Of a stretch of DNA of 64,000 nucleotides, positions 46,089-56,542 are shown piece after piece. Both the position numbers and the translations under genes were made by a program. The stretch is from assembly GCF_001427605.1 (NCBI RefSeq), contig NZ_LMGZ01000012.1, positions 1,071-65,070 of the forward strand, written 5' to 3'. A model generated the notes under the pieces. That model ran no database searches. It was given only the letters and a program-made list of their open reading frames with translations, and had not been told where the DNA came from. How positions within the stretch are numbered: position 1 is the stretch's first letter; every line of letters starts with the position of its first letter. The DNA comes from Devosia sp. Root635. Its GTDB lineage: Bacteria > Pseudomonadota > Alphaproteobacteria > Rhizobiales > Devosiaceae.

Positions 46089-46589
46089 ATGAGAAATGCA
46101 ATGCACTGGCGGGCCATGACCACGCTCGACCTGCCGGCGATCGAAGCCATCGCGGCACTGGTACACCCGGCATTTCCCGAGGATATGGACGTATTCGTCG
46201 AGCGGCTCAGGCTCTATCCCGATGGCGCAAGGCTGCTGGAACTGGACGGGCTGCCCTCGGGCTACATCTTCTCCCATCCCTGGCGCTTTGGGGCGCTGCC
46301 GGCGCTCAATTCGCTGCTCGGCGTCCTGCCCGACCATGCCGATACCTATTACCTGCACGACCTGGCCTTGCTGCCGGCGGCGCGCGGCACCGGCGCGGCA
46401 GCGATGATCGTCGGCGATATCCTGCGCCATGCCCGGGCCGAAGGCTTCCCCAATGCCAGCCTCGTCGCCGTCAATGGCTCACTGCCCTTCTGGTACAAGC
46501 ACGGCTTCCGCACCGTGCCGGCGCCCGAGCTGGCGGAGAAACTCGAGAGCTACGAAGACGCCGCGCGGCTGATGGTCAAGCGCTTCTGA
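46089..46589 (+). CDS. GNAT-family N-acetyltransferase
   Basis: About 166 residues with a GNAT fold. The acetyl-CoA loop is LLPAARGTGAAAMIV and the C-terminal strand is LPFWYKHGFRTVP. The start is uncertain: ATG 46089 is used, but ATG 46101 (MHWRAMTTLDL) is equally possible, and neither has a strong ribosome-binding site. The longer frame overlaps the rpsA terminator and is unlikely. The substrate is unknown. Confidence 0.8.
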   Translation: MRNAMHWRAMTTLDLPAIEAIAALVHPAFPEDMDVFVERLRLYPDGARLLELDGLPSGYIFSHPWRFGALPALNSLLGVLPDHADTYYLHDLALLPAARGTGAAAMIVGDILRHARAEGFPNASLVAVNGSLPFWYKHGFRTVPAPELAEKLESYEDAARLMVKRF

Positions 46590-46647
46590 CTTGCCAAAGC
46601 GGCGCTGTGGGCCTACCCGACTGCACTGATTTCGCCCCGAGGCCCCG

Positions 46648-47592
46648 ATGACCGAACAGCCCAGTCCCGACGCCCATGCCATCATCGCCGCCGAGACCTA
46701 TCGCCGCTCGCGCGGGCTATGGCGGGTGCTGGCCTTCAGCGCGCTGGCCATTGCCATCGTGGTGGGGCTGGGACGCTTTGCCCTGCCGCAGAACCCGACA
46801 GGCAACTATGTGGCCAGGCTGGTGATCGACGGAACCATCACCACCGACCGGGCGCGACTGGCGACCATCGATGCGCTGGCCGAGGACGATGCCGTCAAGG
46901 CGGTGATCGTGGCCATCAATTCACCCGGTGGCACCACGGCCGGCGGCGAGGAGCTCTACGAGGCGCTGGGGCAATTGCGGGCGGCCAAGCCCACTGTGGC
47001 CGTCATCGGCGAGCTGGGCGCTTCGGCGGCCTATATGACCGCCATCGCCACCGATCGCATCTTTGCCCGGCGGCTGTCCATCGTCGCCTCGATCGGCGTG
47101 CTGTACCAGCATGTCAATGCCGGCAAGCTGCTGGAGACGGTGGGCGTCGATCTCGACAAGGTGGCGTCGGGTCCGCTCAAGGCCGAGCCCGATTTCGATG
47201 AGCCGATGGAAGGGGCGCCGCGCGCCTCCATCGCCGCGCTGGTCGATGACAGCTTCCAGTGGTTCGTCGATGTGGTGGCCGAGCGGCGCGGCCTGACCCG
47301 GCCGGCCACGCTGGCACTGGCCGATGGCCGCATCGTCACCGGAAGGGTGGGGGTCGAAAGCGGGCTGATCGACGCCATCGGCGGAGAAAAAGAGGCCATG
47401 GACTGGCTCGAAGCGGAGCGCGGCCTGGATGCCGACCTCGATATCCGCACCGTGTGGCCCGAGCCGCAGCAGGGGTTCGACCTGATCGGAACCTTCCTCA
47501 ACGGACAGGCGCGCGCCGCGCTCGGCCTGCCCGATGGCCCCATCACGCTTGACGGGCTGGTTTCGCTTTGGCAGGTTGGCACCGCTTCCTGA
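46648..47592 (+). CDS. sppA: Signal peptide peptidase SppA (S49 family)
   Basis: A 314-residue membrane-anchored serine protease with one helix at residues 26-43. The catalytic Ser126 lies in GELGASAAY and the general base Lys178 in SGPLKAEP, giving the Ser-Lys dyad of the SppA fold. The short single-repeat length is normal for alphaproteobacteria. It degrades cleaved signal peptides. It is followed by ihfB after 38 bases. Confidence 0.92.
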   Translation: MTEQPSPDAHAIIAAETYRRSRGLWRVLAFSALAIAIVVGLGRFALPQNPTGNYVARLVIDGTITTDRARLATIDALAEDDAVKAVIVAINSPGGTTAGGEELYEALGQLRAAKPTVAVIGELGASAAYMTAIATDRIFARRLSIVASIGVLYQHVNAGKLLETVGVDLDKVASGPLKAEPDFDEPMEGAPRASIAALVDDSFQWFVDVVAERRGLTRPATLALADGRIVTGRVGVESGLIDAIGGEKEAMDWLEAERGLDADLDIRTVWPEPQQGFDLIGTFLNGQARAALGLPDGPITLDGLVSLWQVGTAS

Positions 47593-47630
47593 ACTAGAGG
47601 GAGGCGGCGGCCTGCCAACTGGAGCCCGGG

Positions 47631-47912
47631 ATGATCAAGTCGGAACTCGTCGAGAAACTCGCGGCGGAAAATCCGCATCTGTTCCAGCGTGATATCGAAA
47701 ACATCGTCAACGCCATCCTCGACGAGATCGGGGATGCCATGGCGCGGGGCGACCGGGTCGAGCTGCGCGGCTTCGGCGCGTTTTCGGTGAAAAACCGCCC
47801 GGCGCGTGTCGGCCGCAATCCACGGACCGGAGAGCAGGTCGATGTGGGCGAGAAATATGTGCCGCAATTCAAGGCCGGCAAGGAAATCCGCGAGCGGCTT
47901 AACCGCTCGTAA
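47631..47912 (+). CDS. ihfB: Integration host factor subunit beta
   Basis: A 93-residue DNA-bending HU/IHF protein with the DNA-binding arm [18 protein letters not shown], whose proline wedge intercalates DNA. It begins [11 protein letters not shown] and ends [10 protein letters not shown]. It forms a heterodimer with IhfA, which is not in the window. The order sppA-ihfB-lapA-trpF is common in alphaproteobacteria. Confidence 0.95.
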   Translation: MIKSELVEKLAAENPHLFQRDIENIVNAILDEIGDAMARGDRVELRGFGAFSVKNRPARVGRNPRTGEQVDVGEKYVPQFKAGKEIRERLNRS

Positions 47913-47942
47913 CGGGCAACGCCCCATCGGACAGAGCCGCTC

Positions 47943-48305
47943 ATGGTCAATAGAATCGTCGGTTGGGTGGTCCTTGTCCCGCTATGCCTGGGGCTGATCG
48001 TCTTCGCCCTCGCCAACCGGCATTTCGTCGTGGTCAATTTCAACCCCTTCGCCCCGGTCGAGACCAGCGTGGCGCCCGGCTATGGCGTGCCCATGTTCGT
48101 GGTGCTCTATGTCGTGCTGCTGGTGGGCGTGCTGCTGGGCGGCACCGCGACCTGGTTTGCCCAGGGGCGCCATCGCCGCCGGGAAAAACACTGGCGTCGC
48201 GAGGCGCATATGCTGCATGGCGAGCTGGAAACGCTGCGCCGCAATCACGGCCAGACGGGATCAGGTCCCCTGGCCGACGTCGATGACCTCCTGGAGCTGC
48301 GCTGA
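47943..48305 (+). CDS. LapA-domain (DUF1049) membrane protein
   Basis: A 120-residue protein with two membrane helices (residues about 5-22 and 50-72) around a short loop, then a charged coiled C-terminal tail. This matches LapA/DUF1049, called lipopolysaccharide assembly protein A in E. coli. Its partner LapB is not adjacent. It lies between ihfB and trpF, 30 and 9 bases away, probably in one transcript. Confidence 0.85.
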   Translation: MVNRIVGWVVLVPLCLGLIVFALANRHFVVVNFNPFAPVETSVAPGYGVPMFVVLYVVLLVGVLLGGTATWFAQGRHRRREKHWRREAHMLHGELETLRRNHGQTGSGPLADVDDLLELR

Positions 48306-48314
48306 GCGACCCCG

Positions 48315-48962
48315 ATGGCCGAACCCCTGATCATCAAGATTTGCGGCATAAAGACAACTGAACTGCTCGAAGCCACCATCGCGGCTGGAGCCGATATGGT
48401 TGGGTTCATGCATTTTCCGCGTTCGTCGCGCCATGTGAGCATCGAGGAGATCGCCACGCTGATCTCGGAAGCCCGCGGGCGGATCGAGACCTGCGTGGTG
48501 CTGGTCAATCCGGACAATAGCTGCGTGGCCGAAGTCGCCGCGCTCGGACCGGACTGGATCCAGCTCCATGGGCCCGAAACGCCGCATCGCGTCGCGGCCA
48601 TTCGCGCCGAGGCGGGCGTCGAAATCATGAAGGCCCTGCCCATCGGCTCGGCCGAGGATGTGACCCATGTCGCCGATTTCCTCGATGTCGCCGACCGCAT
48701 CCTGCTCGATGCCAAGCCGCCCAAGGGAGCCGACCGGCCGGGCGGGCTGGGCGACACCTTCGACTGGGCGCTGCTCAAGGCGCTTGACCCGTCCATCCCC
48801 TTCATGCTTTCCGGGGGGCTGACGCCGCAGACCGTGGCCGACGCCGTCAAGACCGTGCGCCCCTATGGGGTCGATGTGTCCTCCGGCGTCGAAACCGCGC
48901 CTGGCGTCAAGGACAAGAGGCTGATCGAGGCGTTCATCCGCAACGCCCGTTCCGCCGGCTAG
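48315..48962 (+). CDS. trpF: Phosphoribosylanthranilate isomerase
   Basis: A 215-residue TIM barrel with the catalytic cysteine in LIIKICGIKTTE, the phosphate-binding late region SGGLTPQTVADAV and the aspartate in LLDAKPPKG. It isomerises N-phosphoribosylanthranilate in tryptophan synthesis. trpB and trpA follow, with no trpC or trpD here, as in many alphaproteobacteria. Confidence 0.95.
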   Translation: MAEPLIIKICGIKTTELLEATIAAGADMVGFMHFPRSSRHVSIEEIATLISEARGRIETCVVLVNPDNSCVAEVAALGPDWIQLHGPETPHRVAAIRAEAGVEIMKALPIGSAEDVTHVADFLDVADRILLDAKPPKGADRPGGLGDTFDWALLKALDPSIPFMLSGGLTPQTVADAVKTVRPYGVDVSSGVETAPGVKDKRLIEAFIRNARSAG

Positions 48963-49004
48963 CACAGGCACCGGGGCTCCCTCGGCGCATCGAGGGGTAC
49001 CGAA

Positions 49005-50216
<1,212 letters not shown>

Positions 50217-50218
50217 TC

Positions 50219-51040
50219 ATGTCGCGTATCGAAAAGCGTTTCGCCGAATGCAAGGCCGCCGGGCGTCCGGCGCTCGTCACCTATGTCATGGCCGGCGACC
50301 CTGATCTCGCCACCAGCCAGGCCATCATGGAGGCCCTGCCACAGGCGGGGTCGGACATCATCGAATTCGGCATGCCGTTTTCCGATCCGATGGCCGATGG
50401 CGTGGCCATCCAGCTCGGCGGGCAGCGGGCGCTGGCCGGCGGCATGACCCTGCGCGGCGTGCTCGGCATGGTCGAGGATTTCCGCCGCAAGGACGAGACC
50501 ACGCCCATCGTGTTGATGGGCTATTACAACCCCATCTACAGCTTCGGCGTCGACCGCTTCCTCCTGGCCGCCAAGGACGCGGGTGTCGACGGGCTCATCA
50601 TCGTCGACCTGCCACCGGAGGAAGACGAGGAACTCTGCATCCCTGCCCTGGCGGCCGGGATCAATTTCATCCGCCTCACCACGCCAACCACCGACGACAG
50701 GCGCCTGCCGGCCGTGCTGAAGAACACTTCGGGCTTCGTCTACTACGTGTCGATGACGGGCATTACCGGGGCGGCGATCAAGTCGCGCGCCGCGGTGGGC
50801 GAGGCCGTGGCCCGCATCAAGAGCCATACCGACCTGCCGGTGGCCGTCGGCTTCGGCATCAAGACGGCAGAGGACGCCGCCGAGATCGGCAAGCATTCCG
50901 ATGGCATCGTGGTTGGCACGGTGCTGGTCGATGCGGTGGCCAGGACATTGGTCGATGGCAAGGCCACCGACAAAACGGTCGCCGCCGTGCGCGACCTGGT
51001 GGCCGACATCTTCGCCGGCGTGAAGCGGGCCAGGGCCTGA
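50219..51040 (+). CDS. trpA: Tryptophan synthase alpha chain
   Basis: The 273-residue TIM barrel keeps the catalytic pair Glu49 and Asp60 ([15 protein letters not shown]). The C-terminal [14 protein letters not shown] phosphate site is present. It splits indole-3-glycerol phosphate and passes indole to TrpB. It ends the trpFBA unit; a weak hairpin follows. Confidence 0.97.
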   Translation: MSRIEKRFAECKAAGRPALVTYVMAGDPDLATSQAIMEALPQAGSDIIEFGMPFSDPMADGVAIQLGGQRALAGGMTLRGVLGMVEDFRRKDETTPIVLMGYYNPIYSFGVDRFLLAAKDAGVDGLIIVDLPPEEDEELCIPALAAGINFIRLTTPTTDDRRLPAVLKNTSGFVYYVSMTGITGAAIKSRAAVGEAVARIKSHTDLPVAVGFGIKTAEDAAEIGKHSDGIVVGTVLVDAVARTLVDGKATDKTVAAVRDLVADIFAGVKRARA

Positions 51041-51047
51041 CGCATTG

Positions 51048-51076
51048 CCGGCCCCGCCCCAAAGGGACAGGGCCGG
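51048..51076. terminator. GC-rich hairpin after trpA
   Basis: CCGGCCC (51048-51054) and GGGCCGG (51070-51076) can form a 7-bp stem with a 15-base loop between the convergent trpA and hypothetical genes. There is no T tract, so termination is uncertain. Confidence 0.35.
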
Positions 51077-51110
51077 TGCTCCCTGACACGGTGAGGAGCG
51101 GGGGAGCCTG

Positions 51111-51563
51111 TTATTCCACAGTTGTCGCGGCCGGTGCCGTGGTCGATACCGCCCCCGCATCGGCCACTGGCGTCGTGGGCAATGTGCCGAGATCGACCTC
51201 CGCCAACTGGTCGGCGCAGAGCCGGGCAGCGCCATCAATGGGGTCTTCACGATCGGCCAGGGTTACCCAGCCGCCATCCTCGAGCACCCCACCGCGCCGA
51301 TAGCTGCTTTCCTCGTTGAGCGCGGTGAGATTGACGCGGGCATCGGGCGCAGCCAGATAGCGCTTGAAGCAGATATCGGCGGCCAGTTCGGCGACGGCCT
51401 GTTGCGCGGCCTTGTCGGCGCGTTCCTGGGCCGAGCCGCCCGTGACCCAGCCGCCCCAGGTGAAACCTACGATCATGGTCGCAACGATGCAGCCGGCGCA
51501 TGACCATAACAACGTCGCCTTGCCGGCTTTGAAGTCGCGGAATCGTTCAGATATCGAAGACAT
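51111..51563 (-). CDS. Hypothetical single-pass membrane protein (150 aa)
   Basis: From ATG 51563 the product is 150 residues. One membrane helix lies near residues 17-36 (LLWSCAGCIVATMIVGFTWG) with a possible GxxxG-type stretch. An alanine-rich helical region with a single Cys (AADICFKRY) follows, then a low-complexity tail. A strong GGGGGGAGG site decides the start; the longer open frame upstream is not coding. I do not recognise the family. It is convergent with trpA and divergent from accD. Confidence 0.7.
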   Translation of the reverse strand: MSSISERFRDFKAGKATLLWSCAGCIVATMIVGFTWGGWVTGGSAQERADKAAQQAVAELAADICFKRYLAAPDARVNLTALNEESSYRRGGVLEDGGWVTLADREDPIDGAARLCADQLAEVDLGTLPTTPVADAGAVSTTAPAATTVE

Positions 51564-51937
51564 GATCGCCTCCCCCCTTTGCAGTTTTTCTGGGTTATGT
51601 GGTTCCCGGCGAGGCGGGACTATGGTGGAATGGTGGCACATTCCCGCCGGAAGTGCGACACGACCTGTAACTTGCAAGTATATTTCAGAAAGGACAGCCG
51701 AACTGTATTCATCCGATCTGTACAATTACAAAATTGTCATCGGATATAACGATGCGGTCGATGGACAACTCTTATTATCGTGTCGTTTCACGCGCACGAT
51801 TGCGTGATCCATTCGCGCCTGAGTTGTTCACAGCCCCGCGCTTTGGCCAGCATCGCCTTTGCCCTGGACCCAACCCCCTGATAACATTCGCCACAATCGT
51901 CCCCTAAGTGACGCGCAGACGCTCGTGAGGCCTTGCC
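51564..51937. other. AT-richer 374-base divergent gap with a dyad
   Basis: This gap between the divergent hypothetical gene and accD has a patch (about 51660-51790) much richer in A and T than its surroundings. In it ATCCGAT (51711-51717) and ATCGGAT (51739-51745) flank ACAATT (51722-51727) and AATTGT (51732-51737). It may hold the promoters of both genes and an operator. No gene was recognised in it. Confidence 0.5.
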
Positions 51938-52912
51938 ATGAACTGGATCGACAATTTCGTCCGCCCCAAAATCCGCTCGATGCTGGGCGCCAAGCCGGCC
52001 ATCGCGGAAAACCTCTGGGTCAAGGATCCCGAGTCGGGCGAGATGGTGTTCTATCGCGATCTCGAAGCCAACCAGTGGGTGGTGCCCAATTCGGGCTATC
52101 ACATGAAGATCAAGCCGGTGGACCGGCTCAAGACCTTCCTCGACAATGGCGACTATGAGCTGGTGCCGGTGCCATCGGTGGCGGTCGATCCGCTGAAGTT
52201 CCGCGACCAGAAGCGCTACCCTGATCGCCTCAAGGAAAACCGCGCCAAGACCGGGTTCGACGATTCCGTCATCGTCGCTACCGGCAAGCTCTTCGAGCGC
52301 GACATTACCGTCGCCATCCAGGATTTCGATTTCATGGGCGGCTCGCTCGGCATGGCAGCCGGACAGGGTATCATCACCGGTCTTGAAACTGCGGCCAATC
52401 GCAAGACGGCCTTCGTGCTGTTCGTCGCTTCGGGCGGCGCGCGCATGCAGGAGGGCGTCCTGAGCCTGATGCAGATGCCGCGCACCACCGTTGCCGTTTT
52501 GCGCCTGCGCGAGGCCGGCCTGCCCTTCTTCGTGGTGCTGACCAATCCGACCACGGGCGGCGTCACCGCTTCCTATGCCATGCTGGGCGATGTGCACCTG
52601 GCCGAGCCGGGCGCGCAGATCGGCTTTGCCGGCGCCCGCGTCATCGAGCAGACCATCCGCGAAAAGCTGCCCAAGGGCTTCCAGCGCTCGGAATATCTCT
52701 ACGAGCACGGCATGGTGGACATGGTGGTGCACCGCCACAACCTGCGCTCGACCATCGGCTCGCTCTCGGCCATCCTGACCAAGACGGAGGCCTCGGGCGC
52801 ATTGACCGACACGGCACCGGCGGTGGTGCGGACCAGCCTGCGCGACGCCGCGGTGGCGGCCGAAGGCGACGATGGCGACCTGCCGCCGGTCGCCGCCGCC
52901 CACGCGGAATAG
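51938..52912 (+). CDS. accD: Acetyl-CoA carboxylase carboxyltransferase subunit beta, lacking zinc-ribbon cysteines
   Basis: A 324-residue AccD with the crotonase-fold core ([37 protein letters not shown]). It carries out the transcarboxylation step of malonyl-CoA synthesis with AccA. The N-terminal ribbon that usually binds zinc through four cysteines is intact in length, but the cysteine positions are occupied by Asp30, Ser33, Val49 and Ser52 ([16 protein letters not shown]). I believe related Hyphomicrobiales AccDs look similar, so this may be lineage-wide. folC follows after a repeat. Confidence 0.95.
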   Translation: MNWIDNFVRPKIRSMLGAKPAIAENLWVKDPESGEMVFYRDLEANQWVVPNSGYHMKIKPVDRLKTFLDNGDYELVPVPSVAVDPLKFRDQKRYPDRLKENRAKTGFDDSVIVATGKLFERDITVAIQDFDFMGGSLGMAAGQGIITGLETAANRKTAFVLFVASGGARMQEGVLSLMQMPRTTVAVLRLREAGLPFFVVLTNPTTGGVTASYAMLGDVHLAEPGAQIGFAGARVIEQTIREKLPKGFQRSEYLYEHGMVDMVVHRHNLRSTIGSLSAILTKTEASGALTDTAPAVVRTSLRDAAVAAEGDDGDLPPVAAAHAE

Positions 52913-52930
52913 CATTGCGGTATACACTTT

Positions 52931-53064
52931 TCTCTCCCTCCCCCTTGAGGGGAGGGTAGCGTCGCTCGGCCCGCAGGGCCGTAGCAGAGCTGGGGAGGGG
53001 GTAATCCTGTGGGCCACTGAGCGACCCCCACCCTCATTCCCTCCCCTCAAGGGGGAGGGAGGCG
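52931..53064. repeat. Long inverted repeat of the CCTCCCCCTTGAGGGG family
   Basis: The arm CTCCCTCCCCCTTGAGGGG near 52934 is mirrored by CCCCTCAAGGGGGAGGGAGG near 53043-53061, with a CGGCCCGCAGGGCCG dyad and a CAGAGCTGGGGAGGGGG piece between them. It is the closest relative of 23991-24097. It separates accD from folC. Confidence 0.75.
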
Positions 53065-53166
53065 AAGGAATCGAGACCTCGCGATATGGGTCCGCCGCAG
53101 CCCGCCGCCCTTGCCGACCTGTCGCATCGGCGGTAACTCATCGGCCTCTCCAGCCGGACCTTTCCC

Positions 53167-54462
53167 ATGTCCCGTACCGATGCCATTCTCAGGCGCCTTT
53201 CGGCGCTGCATCCCAAGCTGATCGATCTCAGCCTCGACCGCATCCTGCCGCTGCTGGCCGAGCTGGGGAATCCACACGAACACCTGCCCCCGGTGATCCA
53301 TGTGGCCGGCACCAATGCCAAGGGGTCCACCATTGCCTATCTGCGGGCCTTCCTCGAAGCGGCGGGCCAGACGGTACATGTCTACAACTCCCCCCATCTG
53401 GTGCATTTCAACGAGCGCATCCGTCTCGCTGGCAGGCTGGTGGGCACGCGCCGGCTCAACGCGGCGCTGGAGCATGTCGAAAAGGTCAATGCCGGGCGGC
53501 CGATGACGTTTTTCGAGATCACCACGGCCACCGCTTTCCTGCTCTTCGCGGAGACGAAGGCCGATTACCTGCTGCTCGAAACCGGCATGGGCGGCACCTA
53601 TGACACGACCAATGTCGTGGCCCACCCGCTGGGCGTCATCATCACGCCCATCGATCTCGATCATCAGGCCTTCCTCGGCAACACCATTGCCGAAATCGCG
53701 GTCAACAAGGCCGGCATCTTCAAGCGCGGCAGCAGGGCCGTCATCGGCCTGCAGCAGGACGAAGGTCGTGCCGTGCTCGACCGGGCGGCCCGGCGGCTGG
53801 GCATAGCGCCGATCTGGCAAGGCGAGGACTTCCACGGCAGCGCGCAGGATGGACGGCTGGTCTATCAGGACGAAGCGGGCCTGCTCGACCTGCCACCGCC
53901 GGGTCTGCTGGGCGCCCATCAGTTCGACAATGCAGCCCTGGCCATCGCGGCGGCGCATCATTTCGGTCTGCCGGTGGATGCCGAGGCGATAGCGCGTGGC
54001 TTGCGGCAGGTGCGCTGGCCGGCCCGCATGACCCCGTTGCAGAACGGGCCCCTGCGCAAGCTGCTCGGACCTGGCGCGGAACTCTGGCTCGACGGCATCC
54101 ACAATGCCCATGGCGCGGCGGCCGTGGCCACGACCCTGCGCGAACTCGATCAGGCCCGTCCCGCCCCGCTGGTGCTGATCATGGGCCTGATGAATACTCG
54201 CGCGCCATCAGCCGTGCTGGCGCCGTTTGCCGGTATGGCGCAGCAGGTGCTGACCCTCACCATCCCCGGCGAGGCCAATGCGCACAAGGCGGCTTATATT
54301 GCCGAGGAGGCCCGCAAGGCGGGCTTCGAGGCGCGGCCGATGCGTTCGGTGACGGCGGCGCTCAAGGCCGCTGCGGTGGTGCCGAATGCGCGGGTGCTGA
54401 TCTGCGGCTCGCTTTACCTGGCGGGTGCCGTATTGGCGCAGAACAAGACGCCACCGGACTGA
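53167..54462 (+). CDS. folC: Bifunctional folylpolyglutamate synthase / dihydrofolate synthase
   Basis: The 431-residue Mur-ligase-type enzyme has the ATP P-loop GTNAKGST near residues 48-55, followed by the ligase block VYNSPHLVHFNERI and the mid-protein HQFDNAALAIAA. It adds glutamate to folates and makes dihydrofolate. The order accD-folC-(GH3)-trx-addA fits Rhizobiales except for the GH3 gene. Confidence 0.94.
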   Translation: MSRTDAILRRLSALHPKLIDLSLDRILPLLAELGNPHEHLPPVIHVAGTNAKGSTIAYLRAFLEAAGQTVHVYNSPHLVHFNERIRLAGRLVGTRRLNAALEHVEKVNAGRPMTFFEITTATAFLLFAETKADYLLLETGMGGTYDTTNVVAHPLGVIITPIDLDHQAFLGNTIAEIAVNKAGIFKRGSRAVIGLQQDEGRAVLDRAARRLGIAPIWQGEDFHGSAQDGRLVYQDEAGLLDLPPPGLLGAHQFDNAALAIAAAHHFGLPVDAEAIARGLRQVRWPARMTPLQNGPLRKLLGPGAELWLDGIHNAHGAAAVATTLRELDQARPAPLVLIMGLMNTRAPSAVLAPFAGMAQQVLTLTIPGEANAHKAAYIAEEARKAGFEARPMRSVTAALKAAAVVPNARVLICGSLYLAGAVLAQNKTPPD

Positions 54463-54594
54463 GTGGCACGCCCTCGTGGTTCGAGGCGCTGAAGAAGCGC
54501 ACCTCACCATGAGGGCTACTTTTAGCCCGGTGCTCCAGTAGCCCTCATGGTGAGGTGCGAGCCCTTCGCGAGCCTCGAACCACGAGGGCGTGCC
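54463..54594. repeat. Long inverted repeat of the CCTCGTGGTTCGAGG family, full copy
   Basis: It starts right after the folC stop and ends right before the GH3 stop. Left half: GTGGCACGCCCTCGTGG.., GCACCTCACCATGAGGGCTACT. Right half: AGTAGCCCTCATGGTGAGGTGCG.., CCACGAGGGCGTGCC. Same design as 29935-30070. As it fills the whole space between convergent genes, it probably serves as their shared transcript end. Confidence 0.8.
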
Positions 54595-56268
54595 TCAATA
54601 CTTCCCCTGCTCACTCCCCACGAACGGGTCTACGGGGCTTACCCCGGCAAACGGCGCCCGGCCCAGGATACAGTCCACCACCGCTTCCTGCATGGCCTCA
54701 CTCGAGCCATAGGCGTTGACATAGGCCGGCACACGCGGGGCGTCATGGAGATAGTAGGGATAGCCGAAAGAAATCATCAGCGTCGGTACGTCGTGCCACA
54801 GCCGGCTCATGGCGCCGAACACCGAGCCGGTGAGCTTGGTCCAGTCGAGGAAGATGCGGCTGCGGGTCAGCAGGGTTTCCTCGGCGAAAAGATAGAGCAC
54901 GAGGTCAAAATTCTTCGGGTTCACATCCATACCTGACGCGAAGACGGTGACCTCGAAGCCCTCCTTTTCCAGCCGCTCGGGCAGGCTGAGCGGCAGGGGA
55001 TGGGGCACGAAGGGCAGGATGACGCCGCCGGAATAGACCAGCACGCGCTTGTGCCTGGCCGGCGACAGCGGCAACAGGTTCCTCACGTCCTTGACCAGGG
55101 TCGGCACCCGCGCTGTCACCGCCTGCGCCACGGCGCGGTTTTCTTCGGTCGCCACCACTCTGTGCGCCGTGTCGAGATTGGGCTCGGGGCGGTCCGCCTT
55201 GTGCAGGCCGAGAGCCGCCTTGAGCGCCAGCACGCGGGTCACCGCCTCATCGACGCGCTCCTGGCTCAGGCGGCCATCGGCCACGGCCTTGACCAGCCGC
55301 ATCAGGTCGCCATTCGGATCGTCGGAAAACAGGATCACGTCGCAGCCGGAAATGATGACTTCGGGCAAAACCTCGTCGCGCGGCCCCCAGTCGCCCATGC
55401 CGGCCATGGGCGTGGCGTCCGAGACGATGAGGCCGTTAAAGCCCAGTTCGCGCCGCAGCAGGTCCTCGTTGAGCACCTTGCTCAGCGAGGCGGGCCGGAA
55501 GGCTTCGGCGCCGGCATCGGGATCGAGCGCCAGCACGAAGGCCGGCAGCGCGATATGGGCGGACATGACGCTCATGACGCCGGCCTCGATGGCCTTGCGG
55601 TAAAGCTGGCCGAAGCTCGCCTCCCATTCGGGCATGGACAATGGATTGACCGTGGTCACCAGGTGCTGGTCGCGGTCGTCATAGCCCTCGCCGGGCCAGT
55701 GCTTGACCGTGGCGGCGACGCCATTGGCCTGGAAGGCCGCGATCTGCGCCAGAGCGTGGCGCTCGACCTTGGCGATGTCGCTGCCATAGGAGCGCGTGCC
55801 GACAATGGCGCTGCGCCAGGCCTGGTTGATGTCGATGACCGGGGTAAAGCTCCAGTTGAGCCCGACGGCATGGGCCTCGCGCGCCATGATGGCGGAGATG
55901 GCCGTGGTGGCTTCCACATCGTCGACGGCGGCCAGCCCCAGCGGGTTGGGAACCGAGGTGCCGAAGGGCAGGCTCATGCGGCTGCCTTCGAGATCGGCGC
56001 TGATCAGCAGCGGCACCGCGCTCAGCGTGCCCAGATTGCGGGCCAGGCCGATCTCGGCGGCGAGGTCGGGCGAATAGATGCGGGTAATGCCGCCCGGCTT
56101 GAAGCCGCGGACGGTTTCAGCCACTTCGGCGGGGCTGCCGCGTTCCAGCAATACGAAGAGCTGGGCCAGTTTATCGCGCGGGGTAAAACCATCGCGAGTG
56201 GCACCCACCCAGGCAATCGCCTCGTCATCGAGGTTGAACGGAGCGGCGGAAAGGTCGATCGGGGCCAA
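54595..56268 (-). CDS. Glycoside hydrolase family 3 (NagZ-like beta-N-acetylhexosaminidase)
   Basis: The 557-residue protein has a GH3 TIM-barrel with the NagZ-type catalytic features. These are Lys189-His190 in VKHWPGEG, an Asp200-x-His202 dyad, and nucleophile Asp284 in VSDATPMAG. A C-terminal alpha/beta domain (about 380-557) makes it longer than E. coli NagZ (341). No signal peptide is seen, so it is probably cytosolic. The start is TTG 56268, with AAGGA seven bases upstream. KHWPGEG differs from the usual KHFPGHG, so the substrate may not be the muropeptide sugar. Confidence 0.82.
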   Translation of the reverse strand: MAPIDLSAAPFNLDDEAIAWVGATRDGFTPRDKLAQLFVLLERGSPAEVAETVRGFKPGGITRIYSPDLAAEIGLARNLGTLSAVPLLISADLEGSRMSLPFGTSVPNPLGLAAVDDVEATTAISAIMAREAHAVGLNWSFTPVIDINQAWRSAIVGTRSYGSDIAKVERHALAQIAAFQANGVAATVKHWPGEGYDDRDQHLVTTVNPLSMPEWEASFGQLYRKAIEAGVMSVMSAHIALPAFVLALDPDAGAEAFRPASLSKVLNEDLLRRELGFNGLIVSDATPMAGMGDWGPRDEVLPEVIISGCDVILFSDDPNGDLMRLVKAVADGRLSQERVDEAVTRVLALKAALGLHKADRPEPNLDTAHRVVATEENRAVAQAVTARVPTLVKDVRNLLPLSPARHKRVLVYSGGVILPFVPHPLPLSLPERLEKEGFEVTVFASGMDVNPKNFDLVLYLFAEETLLTRSRIFLDWTKLTGSVFGAMSRLWHDVPTLMISFGYPYYLHDAPRVPAYVNAYGSSEAMQEAVVDCILGRAPFAGVSPVDPFVGSEQGKY

Positions 56269-56360
56269 TTGGGCATCCTTCGGTAGTCTTCTTATGCCCC
56301 TTTTCTAGCAGGTGATTGGGGTAAAAGCAGCTATGCACGATCCCGCCTCGTCCACGGAGT

Positions 56361-56520
56361 CCCCTTCTCCCCTCGTGGGAGAAGGTGCCCGAAGGGCGGA
56401 TGAGGGGGCGCCGGGCCATTCGCAAACATTGAAGCATAGGATGACGCAGTACCCCTCACCCGCAATTTCCTCTGAACGAGGAAATTGCCCCCCTTTCCCA
56501 CAAGGGGCGAGGGGGAGCGC
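56361..56520. repeat. Long inverted repeat with GGATGAGGGGG / CCCCTCACCC arms
   Basis: Left: CCTTCTCCCCTCGTGGGAGAAGG, GCCCGAAGGGCGGATGAGGGG. Right: CCCCTCACCCGCAATTTCC..GGAAATTGC, then CCCTTTCCCACAAGGGGCGAGGGGGAG. Each side has its own small dyads. It lies upstream of the GH3 gene and downstream of the WCPPC thioredoxin gene on the same strand. Confidence 0.65.
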
Positions 56521-56542
56521 CACTCTCTGGACTGGATCCTGC

